From the NCBI RefSeq assembly GCF_024623325.1, contig NZ_JANJZD010000022.1:1-64000 (forward strand): a stretch of 64,000 nucleotides of DNA. Direction: 5' to 3'. Below the pieces are notes generated by a model. That model was given only the letters and a program-made list of their open reading frames with translations. It did not search any database and was not told the DNA's origin. The position numbers were made by a program, and so were the translations under genes. This document shows positions 43,094 through 51,282 of this stretch, piece by piece. This DNA is from Acetatifactor muris (GTDB taxonomy: Bacteria; Bacillota; Clostridia; Lachnospirales; Lachnospiraceae). Position 1 is the stretch's first letter; each line of letters starts with the position of its first letter.

Positions 43094-44218
43094 TTATCTG
43101 ACGGCGAACAGATTGGAAAAGCGATTCATATGCTCTCTTTTATGGGCCATCGAGGGATGTACGTATCGGTTCATGGTGATAGTCACACTGGCATGTCCCA
43201 GAATTTCGCTTAAGGTTTTCACATCAAATCCCAGCTCAATACAACGGGTAGCAAAAGTATGACGGGTGGCATGAAAATTTGCATCCTGAATACCGCAGGA
43301 GAGAATGGCTTTCTTAAACCGGTTCTGCATGGTCCTGGGCTCCACAAAACGGCTGCTTTTTCCTGTCAGAAGAAATGCACCAGGTGTATGGAATTCTTCC
43401 AGCAATTCTATAATTGTATCCGGCAGGGGAATTGTACGGACAGAACAGGCGCTTTTCGGCTCCAGAATTTTTACTTCTGTTTTACTGCCTGATACTGCAT
43501 TGATGCGAAGGCGCTGCATGGATTTGCTGACGGACATTTTCTTCTCCAAAAGGTTAATATCATCCCATTTCAACGCACACAGTTCTCCCACCCGGATTCC
43601 GGTATAAAGGCAGAGAAGAATTCCCAGGGCCGGAAGATCCATATTTTTCTGCAGATAATCGAGAAGCTTTTCCTCTTCTTCCAGACTGAATACCCGGATA
43701 TCTCCCTGCTCTTTCTTCAGATTGACACATTCCGGTGAAAAGCCCACCTCATACTCTTTTCTCAATGCATAAATTCGAATGCCATTCATGGCTGACATAA
43801 TCTCTGCCACGGTTGTCGCTGTCAGGCCCTGTTTCCTGGCACCTCCGTTGGTAAGCAGAGCGTTTGCAAAACTGATCAGCCGCTGATTTGTAATTTCCGA
43901 CAACTCATTTTCCCCGAATTCCGGCAGGATGTAGCAACGCAGAATATCTTCATATTTATTGATGGAAGATTTTTTCAGGAATAATGCTGCTTCTGAGAGC
44001 CAGCTGTTTCCGATATCTGCCATCTTTCCGGCTTTTTCCGCTTTTGTGTTACATTTCTCCTGTTTTGTCTTCGCATCTTCCAGCTTCTTTTTAACTTCCC
44101 GATAAGACCTGCCATAAACGGAAACATATTTTGCTTTTCCGCCGATACGCGTTCTGATATAGCGGCCCTCCCATCGGCCGTCCCGTCTCTTGTAAATGTT
44201 CTCACCTGTTCTCGACAT
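43094..44218 (-). CDS. Tyrosine recombinase/integrase
   Basis: A 374-residue site-specific recombinase. The N-terminal SAM-like core-binding domain spans residues ~60-170. The catalytic residues are visible: Arg209 in TGIRVGEL, His316 and Arg319 in HATRHTFA, the histidine of LGHAS, and the nucleophile Tyr352 in MNRYVHPS. GCAAGGAGG precedes the ATG. No excisionase or cargo gene accompanies it; the gene almost fills a segment bounded by inverted palindromic sites, which suggests it acts on those sites. Confidence 0.93.
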   Translation of the reverse strand: MSRTGENIYKRRDGRWEGRYIRTRIGGKAKYVSVYGRSYREVKKKLEDAKTKQEKCNTKAEKAGKMADIGNSWLSEAALFLKKSSINKYEDILRCYILPEFGENELSEITNQRLISFANALLTNGGARKQGLTATTVAEIMSAMNGIRIYALRKEYEVGFSPECVNLKKEQGDIRVFSLEEEEKLLDYLQKNMDLPALGILLCLYTGIRVGELCALKWDDINLLEKKMSVSKSMQRLRINAVSGSKTEVKILEPKSACSVRTIPLPDTIIELLEEFHTPGAFLLTGKSSRFVEPRTMQNRFKKAILSCGIQDANFHATRHTFATRCIELGFDVKTLSEILGHASVTITMNRYVHPSMAHKREHMNRFSNLFAVR

Positions 44219-44417
44219 CTTTTGTACCTCCTTGCTTTGACTGAAATTTTGACGGCAAATAGATTTCTTTCAGTCTCTGAATTGCTTTGTTCGGTTAAGG
44301 ACTCGGAAAAAACAGCCGATATAGAGAGCAGAAAGAACATCTTATTACCAATATTATGTTACAATACCTTTTTCGGTTTGACTTTATTTACCATCATTTC
44401 AAAATCATCAAAAACCA

Positions 44418-44446
44418 TTGACAAAAAACCGGTCAGTCTATATAAT
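44418..44446 (+). promoter_or_regulatory. Perfect consensus sigma-A promoter facing the TnpB-like gene
   Basis: TTGACA (44418-44423), exactly 17 bp, TATAAT (44441-44446): no mismatch to consensus. It lies inside the putative invertible segment and points right across the 44473-44499 site into the TnpB-like gene. Transcripts would start near 44453 and carry the palindromic site as a leader hairpin. Confidence 0.85.
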
Positions 44447-44472
44447 TGGCATAGTGTCTCTAAATAGAAATT

Positions 44473-44499
44473 TTTCGTAGAATTTAACTTTCTACGAAA
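44473..44499 (-). repeat. Right recombination-like site, inverted copy
   Basis: Arms 44473-44482 and 44490-44499 with spacer TTTAACT, the reverse complement of the left site's spacer. Opposite spacer orientation predicts inversion rather than excision. Confidence 0.7.
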
Positions 44500-44604
44500 A
44501 TTTCCATGACATAACAGAACTCCGGGAAAGCTGTGAAAACGGCTTTTAACGCAGGCGGAGGAAGAAGCCATTCAGGTCGGTGGCGGCAGGTAAAGGAACA
44601 GGAA

Positions 44605-45924
44605 ATGTCCCGGGAAACCATATTCAAAACTGTATATCAGTACAACAAAGAGCCTGTATCGAAATTGGATATGGAAAAGCTTCTGGAGATAGCAAAGGAT
44701 TACAACAGCGTAAAAAATTACGTCTATTGTAAATACAGCAAAATCAACGGACTGGCAAAGATTTATCCGGGTTACACCGTGCAGAACGAAATGACCCGCA
44801 GCGGCCTGCGGGAGAAATTGGGACTTCCGTCAGTCTATTTCTATCTGGCTATCTTCGATGCGCTGGGAGATATTAAAAGCCGCTGGGCCCATGTGAAAGC
44901 GAGAGTGGAGAAAAATATCCGCAGCAATCCGAATCTGACCCAGGAGGAGAGACATTATCTGCGGTTTGTCATGAAGCAGAGCCAGTGTTTTGAGTCGATT
45001 CTGACAGGAGCGGAGATTTCTCTGACAGGGGATTGGAAGAGAACCTTTGACGAAATTCGTGCCGGCATGGACGAACACCGTCTGAACCAGTATCTGCGCA
45101 GACAGATACGCAGGCATCTGACACAGTCGCACACGGATGCGGCGGAAGGGTTTTCTGTTTCCGCAAAGGCCTATCGGTATGCGGACCATGGAATCTATCT
45201 TGCCATGAAGGAAAAAAGGCAGCGGCTGTTCATTCCATTGACGGATAACAATCGCTATACCAGACAGATTTACATCCGCCTGCATCCGGAGGAGGGAAAT
45301 ATCACCATTGGTGTGCCGCTGGAAGTAAAGGCGAAACATCGGGAAGGATATTGTAACGAGGTAGGGCTGGCAGTGGGGATGCGCTGCATGTTCGTAACCA
45401 GTACAGGGAACCGTTACGGGGAGAAATTTCTGGAGTACCAGGCTGCGCTGACAGACTATGTGCGGGAAAGGGTGCCCAGGCACCGCAGAAATGCCGCAAA
45501 CAATCCGGGCAGAAAAAAATATACGGCCGGGAAAGCCAGACTGGAAGCGGCATTACACACTTACATCAATGGAGAGATTAACCGGATGCTGGACACGGAA
45601 AAGCCAAAAATGCTTTACTTTCCGAAGCTGCCGGGGACATCGAAGGCCGGAGTGAACAGGAGATACAATGCCTCCGCCAGTATGTGGCAGAAGGGTTATA
45701 TGAAGAGCAGGCTGACACAGAAATGCAGAGAACGCTCCATAGAGCTGACAGAGGTGTTTGGAAAGGGCATTGGCAGCGAGTGCAGCGGATGCGGGGCGGA
45801 AGGCGAGAAGGTGGAAGGGACTTTTCACTGTAAGGCGTGTGGGCTGGAGCTGCCGGAGCGGGAGAATACCGCAAGGAATGTGCTGAAGCGTGGGAAAAGT
45901 GAAAAAAGCGAAAAGAAAATCTAA
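44605..45924 (+). CDS. TnpB-like protein with apparently inactive RuvC site (TldR-like)
   Basis: About 439 residues from the ATG at 44605 (a GTG at 44533 would add 24). The C-terminal half aligns with IS605-type TnpB: RuvC-I reads VGLAVGMRCMFVTS, where the usual GxDxG Asp is Ala256; RuvC-II reads MLYFPKLPG, where the Glu of VVED is Phe339; RuvC-III reads ERENTARNVL, where the Asp of DxNAARN is Arg419. The zinc ribbon is intact (Cys393, Cys396, Cys409, Cys412). Full length with an intact zinc ribbon but loss of all three acidic residues argues for selection as a DNA-binding, non-cutting protein like the TldR repressors. No TnpA is nearby. A consensus promoter faces it. Confidence 0.78.
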   Translation: MSRETIFKTVYQYNKEPVSKLDMEKLLEIAKDYNSVKNYVYCKYSKINGLAKIYPGYTVQNEMTRSGLREKLGLPSVYFYLAIFDALGDIKSRWAHVKARVEKNIRSNPNLTQEERHYLRFVMKQSQCFESILTGAEISLTGDWKRTFDEIRAGMDEHRLNQYLRRQIRRHLTQSHTDAAEGFSVSAKAYRYADHGIYLAMKEKRQRLFIPLTDNNRYTRQIYIRLHPEEGNITIGVPLEVKAKHREGYCNEVGLAVGMRCMFVTSTGNRYGEKFLEYQAALTDYVRERVPRHRRNAANNPGRKKYTAGKARLEAALHTYINGEINRMLDTEKPKMLYFPKLPGTSKAGVNRRYNASASMWQKGYMKSRLTQKCRERSIELTEVFGKGIGSECSGCGAEGEKVEGTFHCKACGLELPERENTARNVLKRGKSEKSEKKI

Positions 45925-46310
45925 GCAGAAATAGTTCATAATGGAAGGACTCACGGATGAATGTGCCGCAGGGTTGCATTTGACCAAAACCGTAAGGGAG
46001 TAGGAACGGGGGAAATTTCTTTTGATAGAAAACAACAACGGCATTGGAAGCCGGCTCGGAAGAGCCGGGGATTGGGTATGCCAGGACCCATGGGAACTTT
46101 CGGGCAGAGGAGATAGGAAGCTGTGTGAAAGATGTACCGGGAGCGAAGCGGGTGGAAGAAGTTCTGAAGTTGATGACGTGCTGACAGCATATTGACAGTA
46201 TGTCTGTATGCCAGGAGAATTGATATCCGCAACATTCGTAAGAATGTCCAAATGTGCCTTATTAAAAAGTCTTTTGGGTCTGCTAAAGTGAAATATAAGG
46301 CTGATGAAAA
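45925..46310 (+). ncRNA. Candidate guide-type RNA downstream of the TnpB-like gene
   Basis: No gene is visible. Hairpins include CCGGCTC-GGAA-GAGCCGG (46051-46068), TGGGT/ACCCA next to it, CCGT/ACGG before it, and ACATTC-GTAA-GAATGT near 46230. TnpB proteins use an RNA copied from the 3' end of their gene, with the guide at its far end, so this is the expected place. The 3' boundary and any guide cannot be set from sequence alone. Confidence 0.4.
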
Positions 46311-46481
46311 CCCATTGCTTTTTGAGAACGAGCAGCCAATTTTTACTGTGAACATTAATTTGCAGTGAATATTACTTTGGACTATAGAATAGGGCATGAG
46401 AAGGGAGAACAGGGGAGAACAACTTCCGTTGTCCCAAAAGAAGATACAGGAAAGAATGATTCTGACAGGAAGCGGACGGCT

Positions 46482-49049
46482 ATGAGAAAGGCACAGAAAA
46501 AACAGGCGGAAGATTTCGTAGAACTGCTGGGGCAGGCTCACGACGAAATCCGGAAAGAAATTGAAAAGAAAAATATTCCGACTGTGCTGCGCCTGCTGGC
46601 AGACTGCCAGGAAGGGGCCATGTCTCTGGGGGAGCTGATTGAGAAGACGGAAGGAGAAGATGCAGCGACTATTCCGCTACTGGAGAGATACTGTGAAGAG
46701 CTGTACCGGATTCATGAGGAGCTTGCACAGGGAAATCCCATGGGAGCGAATAAGGTATATAAGAATCTCCGTCAGTGGATCCTGAAGATAAAAAGCAGTA
46801 TCAGGAATGAGATTAAGACGCGGCTGGAAGTGGTGTTTCTTCCTTATAAGGCATCTATGTGGGACTCTCTGGAGAGTGTCTGGAAGGCAGCAGATGCGGA
46901 TCCGGACTGTGATGCTTATGTGATTCCCATTCCTTATTATGATAAGAAGGCGGATGGTTCTCTGGGAACATACCATTATGAAGGATACGACCTACCGCAT
47001 TATGTGCCTGTGGTGCATTATGATGCTTATTCCTTTGAGGACAGGAAACCGGATGTAGTTTATATTCATAATCCCTATGATTATGCCAATTATGTTACAA
47101 GTGTGGAGCCGAGATTCTACTCCGATGAATTGAAGAAGAATACGGAATGTCTGGTCTATATTCCCTACTATGCCACCTCCGGAGGAATGGCGGAAGGCCA
47201 GTCCCTGTGTTCGGCCTATTTAAATGTGGATTATATCATCATACAGGCAGAAAAATACAGGAAATTTTTTGACCCGATGGTGGACCGGAAAAAGCTGGTT
47301 CCGCTGGGTTCTCCAAAGTTTGACAAGGTCATCCACATGTGTGCCAATCCGCCGGAACCGCCTGTCGGCTGGAAAGAAAAAATGGCAGGCAAAAAGGTTT
47401 ACTTTTATAATACAAGCATTCAGGGAATGCTGGGAAATACCGCAGGATTTCTGCAGAAGATGGAGTATGTGTTCAAATGCTTTCAGGAAAGAGAGGATGT
47501 CTGTCTGCTGTGGAGACCCCACCCATTGATGGAGTCCACCTTCGATTCCCTGCGACCTATGTATAAACCGTTGTATAATGCTCTGCGAAAAGCATTTATA
47601 AGTGAAGATACGGGAATATATGACGATACCCCGGATATCGAATGTGCCATAGCACATTCTGATGCCTATATCGGGGATGCGGGAACCAGCGTCACATCGC
47701 TGTTTGGCGTTGCTGGGAAACCGATTTTCATCCTGAATAATAATATCCACACATTGCCCCGAGAGGATGACTGGCGTGGGGAAGTCGTAAATCTGACGTT
47801 TGATATGTGGGGGAATGACAGATACCATGTGACCAGGAATAACCAGCTCTGGGTTTCGGAAAATAATGATTATCATTATCATTTTTATATGGATTTGGGA
47901 ATCGGTTATTCCGCAGGCGGGTATTACATAAGGGCGTTGGAAATTAAGGATACAATCTATGTGCTGCCTGGCAATGCCCAGAATCTTCTGATTATAAAGG
48001 ACAAAAAGATCAGAAAAATTGACTTTGAGATACAGATTACGCAGGTAGGAGCCTTTTGGAACTACTGGTACAATGAGAAATACATTTTCCTGCTTCCGAA
48101 CCAATATCCCCTGTTGATTCGTTTCAATATAGAAACAGAAGAAATTCGGTATGTTGATGGTGTGAGGCAATTCAATGTGAGAGATGTGGAGGGAGAATGG
48201 CGGACAGGAGGCATTCAAATCTACGGAAATGAGCTGGTGTTTGCTTCTCCGGAGGATAACAACTTTCTGTTCCTTGATATAGATACTTTAAATTCAAGGA
48301 TACTCAGCAGCCATTCAGAATGTAATCTGGGGACTCAGGGAATGGTGCCGGAGGGGGATAACTTATGGCTTATGCCATTGAATGGCATGACGATTACCTG
48401 CTGGAATCCGAAGACAGAGGAAGTCCGGGAGTACGGAGACCTGCCACAGAATTTCAAATCCATAAAGTGGCCGCATGAACTGGAATGTGAGGAGCGGCCT
48501 TTTGGAATGATAGCACTTTTCAAGGAGAAATCTTCCGAAGGAAATGAGAAGGAAAATATTGTGATATCACCGTCCTGGGGAAATATGTATCTGACCCTTG
48601 ACAGGGAGACAGGGAAAATGGAGGAATGGAAACCGCCAATCCCTTTTAAAAACCGGGGAAAGAACGGATATTTTGTGGCGGGAGGCATGGGTGGATTTGT
48701 CATCACAATTCCGCAATTTGGGAAGGCGGAGTGCCGGATATGGTATGCGCCGGAACGAAGGCTTTATGATATTAATCTTGATACCAGGGAATGTCGGGAG
48801 GTTCCGATTGAGTTTGACTATGAGGATTTGAAGGAACATGAGCCGGGATTCATGGAGGAATCGGAGTGGCTGCAGTATTGTCTGAATGAAAATGCGTTTA
48901 ATTCACTGATAGATTTTCTGGATGGTGCCATAACCGGCAATCAGTTTGACAGAGAGAGACAGCTGAGGGCGTTTTCAAAAATCAATGCGGATACTGAGGG
49001 GCGGTGCGGGGAGCGGGTACATAGGTTTGTGAAGTCATCCAGGCGGTGA
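46482..49049 (+). CDS. CDP-glycerol phosphotransferase-like protein with C-terminal propeller-like domain
   Basis: About 855 residues. The N-terminal ~110 are helical and charged. Residues ~110-440 resemble TagB/TagF-type transferases: YIPYYATSGGM, VPLGSPKFDKV, LLWRPHPL, and DAYIGDAGTSVTSLFGVAGKP for the nucleotide-binding end. The remaining ~400 residues are beta-rich, with repeated aromatic blades (ALEIKDTIYVLPG, WNYWYNEKYIFLLP, GIQIYGNELVFASP), suggesting a beta-propeller. The role is probably transfer of polyol phosphate in surface polymer synthesis. The ATG at 46482 follows AGGAAG; the GTG at 46365 is less likely. Confidence 0.7.
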   Translation: MRKAQKKQAEDFVELLGQAHDEIRKEIEKKNIPTVLRLLADCQEGAMSLGELIEKTEGEDAATIPLLERYCEELYRIHEELAQGNPMGANKVYKNLRQWILKIKSSIRNEIKTRLEVVFLPYKASMWDSLESVWKAADADPDCDAYVIPIPYYDKKADGSLGTYHYEGYDLPHYVPVVHYDAYSFEDRKPDVVYIHNPYDYANYVTSVEPRFYSDELKKNTECLVYIPYYATSGGMAEGQSLCSAYLNVDYIIIQAEKYRKFFDPMVDRKKLVPLGSPKFDKVIHMCANPPEPPVGWKEKMAGKKVYFYNTSIQGMLGNTAGFLQKMEYVFKCFQEREDVCLLWRPHPLMESTFDSLRPMYKPLYNALRKAFISEDTGIYDDTPDIECAIAHSDAYIGDAGTSVTSLFGVAGKPIFILNNNIHTLPREDDWRGEVVNLTFDMWGNDRYHVTRNNQLWVSENNDYHYHFYMDLGIGYSAGGYYIRALEIKDTIYVLPGNAQNLLIIKDKKIRKIDFEIQITQVGAFWNYWYNEKYIFLLPNQYPLLIRFNIETEEIRYVDGVRQFNVRDVEGEWRTGGIQIYGNELVFASPEDNNFLFLDIDTLNSRILSSHSECNLGTQGMVPEGDNLWLMPLNGMTITCWNPKTEEVREYGDLPQNFKSIKWPHELECEERPFGMIALFKEKSSEGNEKENIVISPSWGNMYLTLDRETGKMEEWKPPIPFKNRGKNGYFVAGGMGGFVITIPQFGKAECRIWYAPERRLYDINLDTRECREVPIEFDYEDLKEHEPGFMEESEWLQYCLNENAFNSLIDFLDGAITGNQFDRERQLRAFSKINADTEGRCGERVHRFVKSSRR

Positions 49050-49077
49050 GAGGCTGATCATGATATTTACTATGAAA

Positions 49078-49112
49078 CATGCATAAAGCCTGCTCTATAG
49101 GCTTTATGCATG
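49078..49112. repeat. 14-bp perfect inverted repeat in the gap
   Basis: CATGCATAAAGCCT and AGGCTTTATGCATG around a 7-nt loop; no T-run, so an operator or processing hairpin rather than a clear terminator. Confidence 0.55.
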
Positions 49113-49162
49113 AGGGACTGTGAAAGTGAAAAGAAAGAAAAATTCCGGGAAGGGAGATAACA

Positions 49163-50551
49163 ATGGAACAGAAAACTTCCGTGGAATCCCCCAATTCCAC
49201 AGAACAAAAAAAGCCTGTTAAAGTAATTACCTATGGAACATTTGACCTCTTTCACCAGGGACATTACCGATTGCTTCAGAGAGCGAAGTGCCTGGGAGAT
49301 TACTTGATTGTGGGTGTCACTACAGAGACGTATGACAGAACCAGAGGAAAGCTGAATGTGGTGGATTCTCTGGCCACACGGATTGAGAATGTGAGAAAGA
49401 CCGGCTTTGCGGATGAAATCATCATTGAGGAGACACAGGGGCAGAAGTTTAACGATGTCAAAAAGTATGATATCGACATTTTTACGGTAGGCTCCGACTG
49501 GACAGGTAATTTTGATTACCTGAAGGATTATTGTAAAGTGGTCTACCTGGAGCGGACAAAGAATATTTCCAGTACCATGCTGCGGGAGCAGAAGCAGCAG
49601 ATCCAAAGGATAGGGATGATAGGGACCGGCAGAATCGCAGGCCGATTTCTTGTAGAAGCGAAGCTTGTCAGCGGAGTCAATGTGCAGGGAGTCTATAATC
49701 CTCATACGGAGAGTTCGGTAAACTTTGCTGAGAAGTGGGGAGTAGATGCCTATTCTGACAGAGAGGATTTCTTTGAAGCAGTGGATGTGGTGTATATCGC
49801 TTCCCCCCATGAAACGCATTATAGGTATATCAAGGAAGCTTTGGAGCATGGAAAACACGTCCTGTGTGAAAAGCCTATGGTACTGCAGCGGGCGCAGGCG
49901 GAGGAATTATTTGGGTATGCGAAGGAGCAGGGGCTGATTTTGTTTGAAGGGATTAAGACCGCATACTGCCCGGGCTTCACAAAGCTTTTGGGTATTGCCT
50001 GCAGCGGCATCATCGGAAATATCTGTAACGTGGAGGCCTGCTTCACGAAGCTGGAGGCTCCCGGAACGAGAGAGCTGACAGACCGCAGGTATGGCGGCAG
50101 TTTCACAGAGCTGGGCAGCTATTGTATGCTGCCGGTCTTAAAGCTTTTTGGGAAAGATTACGAGAGGATTCATTTCGATACGATAACTGGGGAGAACGGG
50201 CTTGACATTTTTACCAGGGTATCTCTTCGGTATCCCGGGGGAATCGCCACAGTCACCTGCGGGCTGGGAGTCAAGTCGGAGGGCAGACTCCTGATAGCCG
50301 GGACAAAGGGCTATATCGTGGCGGAGCCGCCATGGTGGAAGACTACTTACTTTGAGGTGCATTACGAGGATTCCGAACAGGTAGAAAAGTATTCCGAGCG
50401 TTTTTTGGGAGACGGACTGCGCTATGAAATCAGCGACTTTCTGTCTATGATCAACGGAAAGGATGACAACGGGTTTAAGCTGACCCGAGGGGAATCAGTT
50501 GCGCTGGCCGGGATGTTGGAGGAATTCCTGAAGGCGGAAGGGCGGCTATGA
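49163..50551 (+). CDS. TagD-like cytidylyltransferase fused to a Gfo/Idh/MocA oxidoreductase
   Basis: A 462-residue fusion. Residues ~19-140 are a nucleotidyltransferase: TYGTFDLFHQGHYRLL with the HxGH motif and later SSTMLREQ, as in glycerol-3-phosphate cytidylyltransferase. Residues ~148-462 are a NAD(P)-dependent oxidoreductase: RIGMIGTGRIAGRF, then VYIASPHETHYRYIKEAL and HVLCEKPM with the conserved lysine. It may make and activate a polyol phosphate as a CDP donor. It follows the CDP-glycerol transferase-like gene. Confidence 0.85.
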   Translation: MEQKTSVESPNSTEQKKPVKVITYGTFDLFHQGHYRLLQRAKCLGDYLIVGVTTETYDRTRGKLNVVDSLATRIENVRKTGFADEIIIEETQGQKFNDVKKYDIDIFTVGSDWTGNFDYLKDYCKVVYLERTKNISSTMLREQKQQIQRIGMIGTGRIAGRFLVEAKLVSGVNVQGVYNPHTESSVNFAEKWGVDAYSDREDFFEAVDVVYIASPHETHYRYIKEALEHGKHVLCEKPMVLQRAQAEELFGYAKEQGLILFEGIKTAYCPGFTKLLGIACSGIIGNICNVEACFTKLEAPGTRELTDRRYGGSFTELGSYCMLPVLKLFGKDYERIHFDTITGENGLDIFTRVSLRYPGGIATVTCGLGVKSEGRLLIAGTKGYIVAEPPWWKTTYFEVHYEDSEQVEKYSERFLGDGLRYEISDFLSMINGKDDNGFKLTRGESVALAGMLEEFLKAEGRL

Positions 50552-50711
50552 AGGGATGGATGAACAGGAGACTTAAGCAGAACGGTACTCGTCAGTGATG
50601 CCATTGTACGGGTGTCCTGCAAGGCAGCGCATCCTGTCTTGCAGGGTATCTGTACGAAACAGTTTGGACAGGACACTGAACTGTAAGATACCTGGGAATT
50701 TGAATTGCAGT

Positions 50712-50731
50712 ACCTTGACAATTTCATACTT
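50712..50731 (+). repeat. TTGACA-containing 20-bp repeat, copy 1
   Basis: A 20-bp sequence starting ACCTTGACAATTTC recurs exactly at 52011-52030. Both copies lie upstream of accessory genes and carry a -35-like TTGACA. Confidence 0.5.
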
Positions 50732-50781
50732 ATATCAGGAAACGAACCGCCGGTGTATGCATAACGCCAGTTGGCTCCCGC

Positions 50782-50810
50782 TTGCGGATTTTCCGTGTCT
50801 ATGGTATAAT
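50782..50810 (+). promoter_or_regulatory. Promoter-like sequence leading into the hairpin array
   Basis: TTGCGG (50782-50787), 17 bp, a perfect TATAAT (50805-50810). Transcription would start within the cloverleaf-like array. A similar ATGGTATAATG block recurs at 50939-50949. Confidence 0.4.
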
Positions 50811-50929
50811 GATTCTGCATTCGCAGAATCCAAGTCAGCATAAGCTGACTTGTCATCACGCTGTGATGCATTATACTTGGTAATCCATGGCTGGAAAATC
50901 AAATGCCTCCTTCGGAGCCGCTTGATTTT
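50804..50929. repeat. Array of consecutive perfect small hairpins
   Basis: GTATAAT (50804) pairs with ATTATAC (50870-50876) and encloses three adjacent hairpins: GATTCTGC-ATTC-GCAGAATC, AAGTCAGC-ATAA-GCTGACTT and CATCAC-GCT-GTGATG. A fourth hairpin follows, AAAATCAA...TTGATTTT (50895-50929). No coding capacity. 50552-50803 before it holds nothing else I can name. Confidence 0.65.
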
Positions 50930-50967
50930 CTGCGCACATGGTATAATGTGACCATATTCTTGGTAGA

Positions 50968-51163
50968 AAACGGCCGAATGGCCATCCATACCATGATTGA
51001 ACTATAATCATGGTAGAATATGCACATATGCCCGGCATGAAACGGCCGAATGGCCATCCATACCATGATTGAACTATAATCATGGTAGAATATGCACATA
51101 TGCCCGGCATGAAACGGCCGAATGGCCATCCATACCATGATTGAACTATAATCATGGTAGAAT
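50968..51163. repeat. 72-bp tandem repeat, about 2.7 copies
   Basis: Units start at 50968, 51040 and 51112; the last is cut off and a degenerate fourth follows near 51181. Each unit is itself a chain of hairpins: GGCC-GAAT-GGCC, ACCATGAT/ATCATGGT, ATATG-CA-CATAT and ATGCC-C-GGCAT. Confidence 0.9.
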
Positions 51164-51282
51164 AACCTTATTCGAGGAAGAAAATGGCCGAATGAACATC
51201 TATAATACCATGTGCGGGCTATGCATATGGGACTATGTTGGCAGGAAAGGCAGATAAAAAGCCACAAGATGGGAGGATCGTC

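Larger units (their letters stand above)
43018..44499. mobile_element. Putative invertible segment carrying its own tyrosine recombinase
   Basis: About 1.48 kb bounded by two copies of a palindromic site in inverted orientation: 43018-43044 and 44473-44499 (29 bp identical when one is reverse-complemented, including flanks). Each site has 10-bp arms TTTCGTAGAA and TTCTACGAAA around a 7-bp spacer, AGTTAAA on the left and TTTAACT on the right. The segment contains the recombinase gene and, at its right end, an outward-facing consensus promoter. Recombination between inverted sites would flip the segment. Integration or TIR-type mobility is the alternative. Confidence 0.65.

Noticed and set aside
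43018..44499. Ordinary insertion sequence with terminal inverted repeats
   Set aside because: The gene is a tyrosine recombinase rather than a DDE transposase, each end is an internal palindrome with a core-type spacer, and no target duplication is seen. Kept only as an alternative.
46365..46481. N-terminal extension of the CDP-glycerol transferase-like gene from a GTG
   Set aside because: Composition is unlike the rest of the protein, and the ATG at 46482 has a ribosome binding site.
50804..50876. tRNA gene
   Set aside because: Cloverleaf-like shape and size, but loops of 3-4 nt, no TTC-loop or D-loop consensus and no anticodon loop.
50968..51163. CRISPR array
   Set aside because: The 72-bp units are contiguous with no unique spacers, and no cas genes are present.
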